A stretch of 48,281 nucleotides of DNA, taken from assembly GCA_020845735.1 (NCBI GenBank), contig JADLFF010000089.1:1-48281 (forward strand), written 5' to 3'. Below, one piece after another: positions 24,161 through 33,217 of this stretch (positions are counted from its first letter, which is position 1; each line of letters starts with the position of its first letter). The position numbers and the translations under genes were made by a program. Under the pieces are notes generated by a model. It ran no database searches. It saw only the letters and a list, made by a program, of their open reading frames with translations, and was not told the DNA's origin. This DNA is from Dehalococcoidia bacterium. GTDB lineage: Bacteria; Chloroflexota; Dehalococcoidia; UBA2979.

Positions 24161-25299
24161 CAGGCGAACGTCCCTTCGATGTCCATGTGCGCGACCGCGC
24201 CGTAGTCCACCGAGACCGCGGACGGCCCCGTGAGTCCGAAGGTCCCGTAGATCAGGTTCGTCGTTGAGGTCGGCACATTGGTCATGTGTGTCGCAAGCGT
24301 CTGCCCCGCCTGGTTGCGGCAGTACCAGGTGACACCTCCGTCCGGCGTCTCGATCTCGAACCCTTGCACGGTGGTGCGCGAGAGGTTCCCGAGATCCGTC
24401 GCCGTCTCGGACGCGCCCTGCCGTGTCACGAAGTAGACATTGCCCGTCGTCATCACGCGGATGTAGGCGCCGCTCGGCGTGGCCGTCGCGATGTTGCTGT
24501 AGAACCCGATCCCGGACGCGGCCAAATTCGAGTGCGCCGTGGCCGGGCGGAAACGACAGAGCATGCGCAGTCGCTTGTCCGGGGACACAAACGCGGCAGC
24601 GCTGGACGTCGCGCTCGCGATCCAGCCGTAGGTGTTCGCGCCGCCATAGTGCGACATGTTCATGGTCGGCTCACCGTTGGTCACGGTGATGGAGTACGCG
24701 TTGTAGTTCGCGAAGCTGAACCCGAGCCCCGCCGGCGGATACGAGATGTCGCCATACACGGGCATATGCGGACGGAACATCGCGATGACCTTCCGGCCGC
24801 GCCGGAAGGCCTGTCGCATCGAACCGAACCAGTCCGCCGCCTGGTTCCAGTCGCGCTCGTCGACGAACGACGCGATCACCCGCGACGTGCTGACCGTGTA
24901 CGAGCACAGCTTCACGTCGTACGTGCTCCCGGGGCTCTGCGTCACCGCCGGGATCGCGGCGGTCCCGTCGGGACTGCTGATCTCCGTGATGCGGACGGTC
25001 TGCGCGGCCCAGTCGCACCGGAGCACCATGCGACGCCCCGTCGTGCCGACCAACGGCTGCACGACCGTCGTGTCCTTCTGCGTGTCGTTGCGGTACGGGT
25101 GTCCGTCGACGATGGCCCAGCCGATCGCGACGCGGATGTCACTGCCGTTCACGCTCGGGGTGAGTTCGCTCAGTACGCCCGGCAAGACGCCACTGCTCTT
25201 GCCGGTGATCGCGGCGAAGAGATCGGCTGTGTCACTCTCACTGTGCGGGGATTCGTCACCGCCGCCCGCCGCGTCCCAGATGAAGCTCTTCTCCGTCAT
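24160..25299 (-). CDS. tail fibre / receptor-binding-like protein
   Basis: 379 residues. The N-terminal half (DSESDTADLFAAITG, NGSDIRVAIGWAIVDGHPYRN, LVGTTGRRMVLRCDWAAQTV) looks like the base of actinophage fibre proteins that attach to the tail. The C-terminal half is a beta-rich domain (GGVTWYCRNQAGQTLATH) with many Ser/Thr/Gly, as expected for host-surface binding. No enzyme motif is visible. It starts 10 bp after the Dit-like gene. Confidence 0.72.
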   Translation of the reverse strand: MTEKSFIWDAAGGGDESPHSESDTADLFAAITGKSSGVLPGVLSELTPSVNGSDIRVAIGWAIVDGHPYRNDTQKDTTVVQPLVGTTGRRMVLRCDWAAQTVRITEISSPDGTAAIPAVTQSPGSTYDVKLCSYTVSTSRVIASFVDERDWNQAADWFGSMRQAFRRGRKVIAMFRPHMPVYGDISYPPAGLGFSFANYNAYSITVTNGEPTMNMSHYGGANTYGWIASATSSAAAFVSPDKRLRMLCRFRPATAHSNLAASGIGFYSNIATATPSGAYIRVMTTGNVYFVTRQGASETATDLGNLSRTTVQGFEIETPDGGVTWYCRNQAGQTLATHMTNVPTSTTNLIYGTFGLTGPSAVSVDYGAVAHMDIEGTFA

Positions 25300-25309
25300 C
25301 TGTTCGTCC

Positions 25310-26827
25310 TTACACGCCCACGTAGCGGCGGGGGAACCCGGCCTGGACCGTGGCCGATCCGCTCTCGGTGGAGACCGTGACCGCGTTGTCGCCGACCTCG
25401 AGCGGCCACATCTCCGAGGTCGTCGTGCGCTGGCTGATCTGGTTGGTGCCGTCTTGCTTGGTCGCCGTGCGCGCGTCCATGTCCACGGTCAGCACCTCAC
25501 CCGCGGCGAGGAGGAAGCTGCTGGCCGTCTGGTAGCGCTTGCCGGTCGTCGTGTTCGCGAAGCCAATCCCGCTTGCGCCGCCGCTGCCCGCGGTGACGGT
25601 GAACACTGGATACGTGGGCACGTCGCCATCATTGGTGAGCACGAAGCTCCGCGCGCTCGCGGTGAACGACCAGGGGATCGACCACGCGAGCGACCAACCC
25701 GACAGCGGGATGGCCTGGAGGACGGCGGCCTGCGCCGCATTGCGCCAGGCCGGGTCGAGACAGTCGAACGCGACCGCCGGACGCTCGCCGCGCCGCCACT
25801 CTGCGTCGTCGATACCCAAGCCCGAGTACAGGAGTGCATCGATCTCGTAGACCGCGCGGGAGGGCGCGTACATCAGCATGCCTTCACCGGAGCGCGGGGT
25901 GAGTGCCGCCATCAACTCACGGCGCAGCGCATACCAGCCTTCGGCGGTGTCGCCCTCCAGGACGAGCCGCGCGATGAGGCGTCGCTCCTTCAGGCGCGAG
26001 GTGATGTAGAGCTTGCCGTCGCGCAGCGGTGTCTCAACGCCCCGGTGCTCGACCGGCGCGGTACCGGCTCCGAGCAGGCGGTCGAAGGTCACGCCCTCGG
26101 TGTTCACGAGGTCGAGCGCGGTAGAGCCCATTGGGAGCTTCCACGTGAACGGGTTCGCGCCGTACCAAAGTGCGCTCATCGCGGCATTGATCCGCTCGCC
26201 CAGCAGCGGCGGCCGCGAGATACGAAGCGCCGCGAACGCTTCCCACTCGGTCTGGGTGAGCGGTCGTGCACACTCGACGACTGCTCCGTAGGCGGCGAGG
26301 AAGCGGCTGCCTGGAATGTTCGGCGCGTGGCCGATGTCGTAGGTCGTGGGCAGGCTCGCCGGGATGTGCGTGTTCGCCTGTGTCGCGATCGTGCTGCCGT
26401 TCACGGCGACGGCGACCCCCGTCGCGTCCCAACCGAGATAGAGCACCGAGGGATCGCCAGCCGCGAAGGTCTGGGCGGCCGTCGGTTCGGCAGAGCCCGT
26501 CCCGGCCACGCGGTCGATGCGCCAGTTGCCCGCGGCCTTGTTGAAGTAGGCCGCGAGGTAGCCGCTTGCGACGTCGTACCACTCGAAGACGTAGCCGTTC
26601 GCGGGCTGGCCGCCCGCGTTCCAGGCGTTGTCGGGGTCGAAGTAGATCACGAGCGAGCCGCTGGCCGGCGTCATTCGCGAGATGGGCAACTGCAGGCGCC
26701 CGGAGCCGCGCACCGGGCAGGAGAGCAGCGGCGCCGCGAACTGCCCCACCTCGCGCGCGATCAGCGTGCCCGACTCCACTGTCGGCACCGCGATGCGGCC
26801 CCGCGAGTAGGTCAGTGCCGCCTTCAC
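25310..26827 (-). CDS. distal tail protein with N-terminal LamG-like domain
   Basis: 505 residues, ATGA overlap with the tape-measure stop. The N-terminal 200 residues look like a concanavalin/LamG fold (SGSLVIYFDPDNAW, YVFEWYDVASGYLAAYFNKA, LGWDATGVAVAVNG), which often binds sugars. The C-terminal 300 residues match phage distal tail (Dit/'tail component') proteins: LKERRLIARLVLEGDTAE, YEIDALLYSGLGIDD and AFDCLDPAWRN. Fusion of a lectin-like domain to Dit is known in phages that first touch a cell-wall polymer. Confidence 0.75.
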   Translation of the reverse strand: MKAALTYSRGRIAVPTVESGTLIAREVGQFAAPLLSCPVRGSGRLQLPISRMTPASGSLVIYFDPDNAWNAGGQPANGYVFEWYDVASGYLAAYFNKAAGNWRIDRVAGTGSAEPTAAQTFAAGDPSVLYLGWDATGVAVAVNGSTIATQANTHIPASLPTTYDIGHAPNIPGSRFLAAYGAVVECARPLTQTEWEAFAALRISRPPLLGERINAAMSALWYGANPFTWKLPMGSTALDLVNTEGVTFDRLLGAGTAPVEHRGVETPLRDGKLYITSRLKERRLIARLVLEGDTAEGWYALRRELMAALTPRSGEGMLMYAPSRAVYEIDALLYSGLGIDDAEWRRGERPAVAFDCLDPAWRNAAQAAVLQAIPLSGWSLAWSIPWSFTASARSFVLTNDGDVPTYPVFTVTAGSGGASGIGFANTTTGKRYQTASSFLLAAGEVLTVDMDARTATKQDGTNQISQRTTTSEMWPLEVGDNAVTVSTESGSATVQAGFPRRYVGV

Positions 26828-28782
26828 GGGATGCCCTCCAGCGCGAGGTCCGTCCCGAGCCGGACGGTCACTTGCTGCGGCTGTGCGAGGGAGAGCGCGA
26901 TCTGCAGGTCACCGGCGCCGCGCACCAGCTGCGAGACGACGCCCGTGAGCATCTCGACCTGGCGGCCGAGCACCGACGGTGCGCCGTCCTGCACGCGGAC
27001 GGTCGAAGCATCGATGCGGCCCGGCACGGCGAGTACGGGCGGCATCGGCTCCGCGATCGCCTGCACGCCGTCCACGATCCGCTGTGCGGCCCGAGTTGCC
27101 AGCGACGCGCCATCCGAAATGCCTTCAGCGAGCCCAGCGACGATGTGGTGGCCGATCCCCGCGAACACCCGCGAGGGCGACTGGATGCCGAGCGCGTTCT
27201 GCACGAAGCCCGGCATCGCGTCGGTGATCGTCGAGCGGATCGCCGCAAGGAGCGCCCCAGCCATCGACTTGATGCCGTTGATCAGCCCCTGGACGAGGTC
27301 GACGCCGACACTGAAGAATGTCTTCACCAGCCCGCCGACGAGTGCGAGCGCGTTCTGCAGCGTCTGCTGGACACCGTTCATCGCGCTGGCGACAACGCCT
27401 TCGATCGCGCGCCATGCCCCGGCGAAGTCCCCGTCGAGCAACTGGATCACCGCGTCGATGATCCCGGTCACGATCCCGAAGACCGTGGTGACGACGATCT
27501 GCACCTGCTCCAGGACGGGCCGGATGATCGCCTCGATCAGCGGCCAGCGTTCCTCGATCTCGCCGACCAGCCAGACGATCACCTTCTGGATGTTCTCGAC
27601 GGCCGGCTTGATGTCCTGCTCGTAGTAGACCTGGAACCGCGCGAACTGTTCGCCCGCGAAGTCCGCGAACCGTTGCAGCTGCGGCACGACCAGCGCCACG
27701 AACTGCTGGAACGCCGGGATCAGCTGGTCGCGGACGACGGGGACGACATGCTCCTGCATCCACGGCACGAGCTGCGTCGAGATCGCGTCCGCGATCGCTC
27801 CGACACCGTTGAAGACGCCGGAGAGCACCGGCTCCAGCGCGACGAGCGCCTGGTTCTTGAGGACCGTGAGCTTCTCGCGCCAGTCGTCGGTGTCTGCGGC
27901 CGCGCCGTTGATCGTGTCGCTGCCATCGCGGATCGCCGACAGGTACTCGTCGATCGCGAAGCGACCCTCGAGGATCGCCGCCGCCATGTCCGGGCCGGCG
28001 CGTGCCCCGAAGGTGTCCATCGCCAGGGAGGTGGCAGCGGCACCCGGGCCGAGCTCCTGGATCTTCCGGATCGTCTGGTCGAGCCCCTCGCGCATCGGGA
28101 TGTTGTCGCGTGCGAAGTTGCCCATCGCGATCCGCAGCGAGCCGAGTACCAGCTCGCTGTTCACGCCCTCCTTCTCCCACTTGCCGAGCATCGCGAGGGA
28201 CTCGTCAAGGCCGAAGCCCATCTGCCGCAGCGGCGCCCCAAACTGCACCACCTTCTGCATCAGGTTGTTCACCCCGATGCCCGTGGACTGCGCTGCACGG
28301 AAGACCTGGTCGAGCGTCGCCGACTGGTGGTCGGTGGCGACGCTCCAGTCCCCGAAGAGGCGCGTCGAGTCCGTGATGTTCTGGGCGACGTCCGTGCCGG
28401 TGATGCGCGCGAAGTTTAGTTCCTGCTTGGCGAGGTCCTGGAGCGGGCGTCCGGTGAGGCCCAGGCGGGTGTTGAGGTCGGCGATCGCCGTGGATGCGAG
28501 TCCGGCATCGGTGGGGACGTCCTTGAGCACCGCCTTGAAGTCCGCCTGGAGCCCCTGCAGCGCCTCGCCGGTCGCACCGGTGCCGCGGCGGATCGTGTCG
28601 AAGGCAGCATCAAACGTCTCGCCGAGCTGGAGCGCGGCGAAGCCGCCCGCGATCGCGAGGCCGACTCCGGCACCGACCAGCGCGAACTTCCCGGCGTTCG
28701 CCTTGAAGAAGCCGTCCGTCTCGTCCGCGAACTTGGACGCGTCGGGCCGCAACGTGACGAAGGCGTCGCCGATCGCGGTCAT
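26824..28782 (-). CDS. tail tape measure protein
   Basis: 652 residues, starting inside the stop of the chaperone frameshift product. Gly/Ala-rich N-terminus (FALVGAGVGLAIAGGFAALQ), a MuF/tape-measure-type repeat region, and a hydrophobic middle (VVTTVFGIVTGIIDAVIQLL, VDLVQGLINGIKSMAGALLA) typical of tape measures. ALGIQSPSRVFAGIGHHIVAG is a common motif of phage tape measures. At about 0.15 nm per residue it implies a tail near 100 nm. No lytic domain is visible. Confidence 0.88.
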   Translation of the reverse strand: MTAIGDAFVTLRPDASKFADETDGFFKANAGKFALVGAGVGLAIAGGFAALQLGETFDAAFDTIRRGTGATGEALQGLQADFKAVLKDVPTDAGLASTAIADLNTRLGLTGRPLQDLAKQELNFARITGTDVAQNITDSTRLFGDWSVATDHQSATLDQVFRAAQSTGIGVNNLMQKVVQFGAPLRQMGFGLDESLAMLGKWEKEGVNSELVLGSLRIAMGNFARDNIPMREGLDQTIRKIQELGPGAAATSLAMDTFGARAGPDMAAAILEGRFAIDEYLSAIRDGSDTINGAAADTDDWREKLTVLKNQALVALEPVLSGVFNGVGAIADAISTQLVPWMQEHVVPVVRDQLIPAFQQFVALVVPQLQRFADFAGEQFARFQVYYEQDIKPAVENIQKVIVWLVGEIEERWPLIEAIIRPVLEQVQIVVTTVFGIVTGIIDAVIQLLDGDFAGAWRAIEGVVASAMNGVQQTLQNALALVGGLVKTFFSVGVDLVQGLINGIKSMAGALLAAIRSTITDAMPGFVQNALGIQSPSRVFAGIGHHIVAGLAEGISDGASLATRAAQRIVDGVQAIAEPMPPVLAVPGRIDASTVRVQDGAPSVLGRQVEMLTGVVSQLVRGAGDLQIALSLAQPQQVTVRLGTDLALEGIP

Positions 28783-29252
28783 CGACCGTGCACCTCGCCA
28801 CCGGCGCGCAGGGCGATGCGCGCACGGCGCTCACGGCTCGTGCCTTCCAGCTCCGCGTCGAGGGCCTGGCGCTGTCGTTCGGTCATGTGCTCCGTCACCA
28901 GCAGGTAGACGACGTTCAGGAAGCGGGCGGCTGACCAGCCATCGAGGACGTCGCTTCCTCCCGCACCGTGCCCCGCGAGAGCGAGACGACCCTCGACGAG
29001 CCACCACTGGGCATCGGCCCAGCAGGCGAGCGCGAGGGCCGCTCGGTAGGGCGCGTGGTGTACGCCTGCATCAGCGCCCCCACCGCGGTCTCCAGCTCCT
29101 CGAAGGTCACGTCCGGGCGTGTCTCCATGAACCGCTCGAAGCGGTTGCGCTCGGAGGCGGCAAGGATGGCCATCAGGAAGTCGTGGAGCCCAGCGACCTG
29201 CTGCATCGCATCGCCGGAACCCTGGCTCTTGGCGAGCTTCATCAGCGCCCAC
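28779..29252 (-). CDS. tail assembly chaperone, -1 frame extension (T part)
   Basis: A frame overlapping the 3' part of the chaperone gene and one base out of step with it. It gives APYRAALALACWADAQWW, then DGWSAARFLNVVYLLVTEHM and ERQRQALDAELEGTSRER. This has the content expected of the C-terminal half of a G-T tail chaperone. It has no good start of its own and ends where the tape measure begins, so it is made by -1 frameshifting from the upstream frame. Confidence 0.72.
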   Translation of the reverse strand: MGADEARQEPGFRRCDAAGRWAPRLPDGHPCRLRAQPLRAVHGDTPGRDLRGAGDRGGGADAGVHHAPYRAALALACWADAQWWLVEGRLALAGHGAGGSDVLDGWSAARFLNVVYLLVTEHMTERQRQALDAELEGTSRERRARIALRAGGEVHGR

Positions 29253-29311
29253 GCCGGCAGCGTCTCCTGCGCCGTGAATCGCTCATCGCGGATGTTCAGT
29301 GCGTGGGTCAT
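28916..29311 (-). CDS. tail assembly chaperone (G-like)
   Basis: 131 residues; the ATG overlaps the major tail protein stop. The helical N-terminus (MTHALNIRDERFTAQETLPA, then DFLMAILAASERNRFERFM) and FEELETAVGALMQAY are typical of tail chaperones that bind the tape measure. After about residue 78 the sequence turns Arg/Pro/Ser-rich and looks unselected, which supports a frameshift there into the other frame. Confidence 0.78.
   Translation of the reverse strand: MTHALNIRDERFTAQETLPAWALMKLAKSQGSGDAMQQVAGLHDFLMAILAASERNRFERFMETRPDVTFEELETAVGALMQAYTTRPTERPSRSPAGPMPSGGSSRVVSLSRGTVREEATSSMAGQPPAS
29075..29083 (-). other. candidate -1 frameshift site in the tail chaperone
   Basis: On the minus strand GTGGGGGCG lies where the real protein must pass from the first frame (up to ETAVGAL) to the second. 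A run of five G allows the P-site tRNA to slip one base back. The exact site is a guess; the overlap of the two frames is certain. Confidence 0.45.
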
Positions 29312-29856
29312 GCGGCGTAGTCCTCGTCGTGCATGAACTTGAAGGTCGCGGCACCCGAGGGCTTGGTGCAGCGGAAGCTCATCGGCAACGTCGCCTTGTC
29401 GGGGGCGCGCTTGCGGGCGATGTCCACGGTCCCGACCTGGATCGCGCGGCGGAACACCCAGCGTTCGAGGCCGTCCGCCGACTCCCACCCGAGCATCACC
29501 GGCGTGGGGGCCTCGCTCGCGTCCGGGGGCTCGAAGGTGACGACGCCCGTCGCGGTAATGATCTCGCCCCCGTTGAAGGCGCGCTGCATGTTGGCGGCGG
29601 TCACCTCGGCGAGCGCGAAGTTCACGGTCGCGGTACGCGAGGTCTGCACGATCGCGACGGGATCGAGCTCCTCCGCGACGACCACGTCCTCGAACGAGCT
29701 CTCGAACACGAAGTTCGAGCCTTCGTCGGTGTATCCGAGGGGCGTCCACGCCACCGCCCACGGGTCGGTGAGGGTGGCGGGCTCGGTGCTCGCCAGCGGG
29801 GCGATGTAGAGCCAGCCGGGGCCGACTCGGACTGCCAGGGGATCTCCAGTGGGCAT
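29308..29856 (-). CDS. major tail protein
   Basis: 182 residues; GAAGGAG six bases before the ATG at 29856 sets the start. PWAVAWTPLGYTDEGSNFVF, SSFEDVVVAEELDPVAIVQT and RTATVNFALAEVTAANMQRA are typical of siphovirus tail-tube subunits. The place before the chaperone pair confirms it. Confidence 0.88.
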   Translation of the reverse strand: MPTGDPLAVRVGPGWLYIAPLASTEPATLTDPWAVAWTPLGYTDEGSNFVFESSFEDVVVAEELDPVAIVQTSRTATVNFALAEVTAANMQRAFNGGEIITATGVVTFEPPDASEAPTPVMLGWESADGLERWVFRRAIQVGTVDIARKRAPDKATLPMSFRCTKPSGAATFKFMHDEDYAA

Positions 29857-29871
29857 CGGCATCTCCTTCGC

Positions 29872-30252
29872 TTAGCTGGTGGCGCTTGCTGTGAACGTGA
29901 CGTCCACGACGTAGCGCGGGGTGTCGCTCTCTTCGTCCGGCTGCCAGCGCACGCCTTCGACGCGGGCACCGAGCAGCAGGGTGGTTTCGTGGGTGTGGCG
30001 GCTCAGTGCGTCGGCGGCGGTCGCGAGGTCGGCCGCGAGCGCAGCCGCCGCCGACTTCGTCTCGCCCCACACGTCGAACTGGATCAGGCAGCGGTCGTCC
30101 GGCCCGGAGATGCGGGTCAGCACGAGCTGCGGCATCGGGGCCTCGTTGCTCACGCCGAAGAAGACGCGATCCTCGATAGCGGGCAGTACCTCGCGCGCCC
30201 ATGCACGCACGGCGCTCTCCACGTCCACCCACGTCCGTGGCTCGGCGACCAT
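29872..30252 (-). CDS. tail terminator / DUF3168-like protein
   Basis: 126 residues; start overlaps the upstream stop (TGATG). DVESAVRAWAREVLPAIEDR, MPQLVLTRISG and QFDVWGETKSAAAALA fit the tail-completion family that caps the tube and meets the head connector. The family call is from pattern and place; both agree. Confidence 0.72.
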   Translation of the reverse strand: MVAEPRTWVDVESAVRAWAREVLPAIEDRVFFGVSNEAPMPQLVLTRISGPDDRCLIQFDVWGETKSAAAALAADLATAADALSRHTHETTLLLGARVEGVRWQPDEESDTPRYVVDVTFTASATS

Positions 30253-30527
30253 CAGGCACCTCCGAGTGCACGACGGACAGACGCCTGCGGCGGACTGGTG
30301 CGCGTCCCGAACTCGATCGCGACGGCACCGGGGCCACGCATCCCTGCCTGCGCATAGGGGCCGCGATCAGAGACACCGGAGAATGCGAACGTCTCCAGCT
30401 CGGCACTGGCCGGTGGTCGGATGCGGCCGGCGATGCGCGTCGCGTGCTCATGCAGCGCGGCAGCGACCTCGGGGGCCTGTTCCTGGAGCAGGCGCTCGCC
30501 GGCGTCGGAGTGGAGGTGGAGCCTCAT
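30252..30527 (-). CDS. minor head-tail protein, HK97 gp10-like
   Basis: 91 residues with ATGA overlap. An N-terminal helix (ERLLQEQAPEVAAALHEHAT) and AIEFGTRTSPPQASVRRAL at the end are the marks of HK97 gp10-like proteins, which usually end in a G-T-x3-P-x2-F/R motif. It lies at the expected place between connector and tail terminator. Confidence 0.7.
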   Translation of the reverse strand: MRLHLHSDAGERLLQEQAPEVAAALHEHATRIAGRIRPPASAELETFAFSGVSDRGPYAQAGMRGPGAVAIEFGTRTSPPQASVRRALGGA

Positions 30528-30862
30528 CGCGCGACTCCTGCGACCTGCTTGAGCCCGGCTTCGACGTGGTCGAGTCCGAGTCCCTGGCGGATGCGTGCCC
30601 ACGTCACCTCGTAGACGGCAGCGGTCTGCTCGTCCTGCACCTGGTCGGTGTGGCGGAGATCGACGGGATCGCACGACAGTCGGAACTCCACCACCTCCTG
30701 CGAGCCGCCAGCGGTGCGCTCGCGGCCACTCGGACTGGAGATGTGGGCACGGATACCCGAAGCGATCGCCTCGGCGGCGGGCTTCGCGTCGTAGGGGTCA
30801 CGAGCAGCGTCTGCGGGCACGCGCAGGACCGCGATGCTGGTAGTGGCGACAGGAACGGCCAT
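30524..30862 (-). CDS. head-tail joining protein
   Basis: 112 residues; TGATG overlap with the gene before. TSIAVLRVPADAARDPYD and EFRLSCDPVDLRHTDQVQD are seen in actinophage stopper/head-closure proteins that follow the gp6-like connector. I do not see a motif precise enough for a firm name. Confidence 0.65.
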   Translation of the reverse strand: MAVPVATTSIAVLRVPADAARDPYDAKPAAEAIASGIRAHISSPSGRERTAGGSQEVVEFRLSCDPVDLRHTDQVQDEQTAAVYEVTWARIRQGLGLDHVEAGLKQVAGVAR

Positions 30863-31071
30863 CACTCGGCCTCCACCGTCACGAGCGCGCCCGCGAGGGA
30901 ACGCCCGAACTTCACACGCTTCCTGCCGACCTGCGCCGAGCCGTCGGCGTGCACGCGGACCCGGACGCGCTGACGGTCCTGCGACGGAAGCGCGGAAAGC
31001 GAGGGAAGGTCCTCGTCGGGGGTGGTTTGGTCGCCTCGGTCGCTTACCGCGCGGGTCTGCTCGTCGGGCAT
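30862..31071 (-). CDS. small phage protein in the connector operon
   Basis: 69 residues, coupled on both sides by TGATG. Acidic/Thr-rich N-terminus and a basic C-terminal part (RQRVRVRVHADGSAQVGRKR). No family recognised; it probably helps head-tail joining by position. Confidence 0.65.
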   Translation of the reverse strand: MPDEQTRAVSDRGDQTTPDEDLPSLSALPSQDRQRVRVRVHADGSAQVGRKRVKFGRSLAGALVTVEAE

Positions 31072-31535
31072 CAATGGCTCTCCCAGGGGAACGGGCCGAT
31101 CGGGATGGGGTCGCCGCCACCATCGACAGGGACGGGGTAGCTGCTCGCGGGCATCGACCAGGGCGACGCGAGCTCGATCGCACCGACGGCGGTGGTGCCC
31201 GCGGCCCGGCGCACGGCGCGCCGCTCGTCGCGGGTCAGGTACACGGCCGCCTGCCCCGTGCCCCGGTCGTAGGCGACCGACGCGTCACCCAGGCTCGTCT
31301 GGCTCACGCCGTCCGGGTTGCGGAAGGCGCGGTAAGCGACGGCGAGCGCGATCGCTTCCACGACGGCGGGGACGCCAGAAAGCTGCTCGGCCTCGTCCAC
31401 CCAGTCCGTACCGGCCTCGGCGCGGATGAGCGCGGAGGCGTCGTCCAGCACGGCGGCCGCCCGCTCGGCGTCCGCTCCCGCGAGGGTGATGCCGAGCCGC
31501 AGCCCGAGGCTGGTGACCGAGGCGAGCGGCTGCAT
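31071..31535 (-). CDS. head-tail connector, gp6-like
   Basis: 154 residues. VLDDASALIRAEAGTDWVDE and VVEAIALAVAYRAFRNPDGV match phage gp6-like connector proteins that sit under the portal; the basic C-terminus with DERRAVRRAAG is also usual. It follows the capsid gene by two bases. Confidence 0.8.
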   Translation of the reverse strand: MQPLASVTSLGLRLGITLAGADAERAAAVLDDASALIRAEAGTDWVDEAEQLSGVPAVVEAIALAVAYRAFRNPDGVSQTSLGDASVAYDRGTGQAAVYLTRDERRAVRRAAGTTAVGAIELASPWSMPASSYPVPVDGGGDPIPIGPFPWESH

Positions 31536-31537
31536 CG

Positions 31538-32497
31538 CTACGCCGCCGGGGTGAAGTTGAACTTGACCGCCCGCCGGTTCGTCGGCACCAGCCCACCGGC
31601 GCCAGCACCGTCGATGTCCACGTCCGGACCGTCGTTCACGGAGGCCGCACCGGCGAAGGAGGAGACCACGGAGCGGTCACGCAGGTAGCTCGGGTCGTAG
31701 TCCCTGATCCAGCGGAGTGCGAAGCCGTCGAACACCATCCCGCCGCCTGCCGTGGCACCGTCCGGTACCTCTGGGGCGACGTTCGCGAAGGCAAAGGCCG
31801 ACCGGTGGGCGGCGACCGCGAAGTCCGGACTGAGCCCTTGGACGTTCCCGATGATCGTGAAGCCCGCCGCGCGACCGATCACCGCCTCGCGCAGCGCGTC
31901 CGAGGAACCGGCCTCGTTCACCTTGCGGAAGGCATCCTCCTTGAGCACTGCGGCCTCGACGGTGGAGCCGAGCGCGACGAAGCGGCCCTCGGCGGGGACG
32001 TGCGCGTCGTTCAAGATCTTGCGGGCGTCGACGAGGGCCTTGTAAAAGGCGGCTCCCGCGCCGTCGGCGGTCTCGGTGTAGTCCACGACCTTGCTGGGGT
32101 CGTAGGGCGCACCTTCGATCGCGGCGGCGACGAGCGCCTCCAGCTCCTCGGCGACGGCCAGCACCTGCGGGTTGAGCACCTGGACCCCGAAGTCGGCGAT
32201 GTCGAGGGTGAGCTCCTCGTCCGTGATCGCGATCGCGGAGTAGGGGTGCGAGTCCAGGACGACCGGGACGGAGGTCTCAGAGATGTCGTCGAGGACGATC
32301 GGGTTGGTGCGGGTGCGCCACTCGTACTCACGCGCGGTCAGGCGCGCGGGGACGCGGACGTTCACGGTGTCGTTCTTGGCGCCTCGGAAGTCCTCGATGC
32401 CGAGGCGTGTGACGAGGCGCGGCAGGATCAGCTCACGACGCAGCAGGCCGAGCGCGGTGCGGGAGATGGTTTCGGGCTTGAGGAAGGTGTTCGGCAC
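31538..32497 (-). CDS. major capsid protein, P22 coat-like
   Basis: 319 residues from a GTG with GGAGGT upstream. NTFLKPETISRTALGLLRRE and LPRLVTRLG are the N-terminal mark of P22 gp5-type coat proteins; VRVPARLTAREYEWRTR, VVLDSHPYSAIAITDEEL and FRKVNEAGSSDALREAVIGR agree. No protease domain, so the scaffold works separately. It lies between scaffold and connector, the usual order. Confidence 0.88.
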   Translation of the reverse strand: MPNTFLKPETISRTALGLLRRELILPRLVTRLGIEDFRGAKNDTVNVRVPARLTAREYEWRTRTNPIVLDDISETSVPVVLDSHPYSAIAITDEELTLDIADFGVQVLNPQVLAVAEELEALVAAAIEGAPYDPSKVVDYTETADGAGAAFYKALVDARKILNDAHVPAEGRFVALGSTVEAAVLKEDAFRKVNEAGSSDALREAVIGRAAGFTIIGNVQGLSPDFAVAAHRSAFAFANVAPEVPDGATAGGGMVFDGFALRWIRDYDPSYLRDRSVVSSFAGAASVNDGPDVDIDGAGAGGLVPTNRRAVKFNFTPAA

Positions 32498-32601
32498 CTG
32501 ATACCTCCACGGATGCAGCAACAGCGGGTGACCGCTGCGACCTCCGTGTCGGTGTCGCGGGTGCGGGGTGGCTCACGCCTGTCGGCGGAGCCGGGTCTGG
32601 C

Positions 32602-33102
32602 CTAGAACGCGGAGCGCGGGATTGCGTCTGCGAGCTTGGCCGGGTCAGTCTCGTCGGGCGTCGCTTCCGGCCTGGCACCGGGGCGGAGCCGTTCGCGGGG
32701 ACGGTGCGGCAAATCCCTGTCGGGCTCGCCTTCGGGCGCAGCGAAGGTGGCGAGCAACTCGTCGGCGTCGGCTTCGAGTTCCTCTTCGGTGTCGCCCACC
32801 AGCCGCCGGACCTGCGCCTCGGTGAGGCCCTTCTTCAGCGCGACTCGGAGGCGAGCGGACTCACGCTCGGCGGTGACAGCACGCTCGTCGGCGGTGCGCC
32901 GTGCCTCGGCGAGCCGTTCCTGTTCGGTCTTGCCGGATTCTTCGATCTCAGCGAGGCGGCGAGCGGCTTCGGCGTTGTCCTTCGCGGCCTTCTCATGCTT
33001 GCGCGCGAGCGCCTTCCATTTGGTGGCCTCGGCCTGCCAGTCCTTGTCGGGCTGGTCATCCGAGGCGTCGTCCGCAGGTGGGATCAGTTCGTCGTCTGCC
33101 AT
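32602..33102 (-). CDS. capsid scaffold protein
   Basis: 166 residues, long charged helices and coiled coil (KWKALARKHEKAAKDNAEAA, then RRLAEIEESGKTEQERLAEA), typical of phage scaffold proteins that guide coat assembly. The C-terminus is Pro/Arg-rich. The ribosome-binding sequence before the ATG is weak. It is the last phage gene before the 33.1-37.9 kb interruption; a MuF-like or portal gene is expected next. Confidence 0.8.
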   Translation of the reverse strand: MADDELIPPADDASDDQPDKDWQAEATKWKALARKHEKAAKDNAEAARRLAEIEESGKTEQERLAEARRTADERAVTAERESARLRVALKKGLTEAQVRRLVGDTEEELEADADELLATFAAPEGEPDRDLPHRPRERLRPGARPEATPDETDPAKLADAIPRSAF

Positions 33103-33217
33103 GCGGAGATCGTGGCAGAAGGGAGGAGGCGGTGACAGGGGGAGTTGTCAGTAGCGGCTCCTGGTACTCGTACCTGGACGATTCCATCTAGCTATGCGAA
33201 GCGAAGTGCGCCAGTCA

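Noticed and set aside
24746..27625. A 959-residue plus-strand frame across tail genes
   Set aside because: It is the antisense of three well-supported tail genes and has no family motif or ribosome-binding site.
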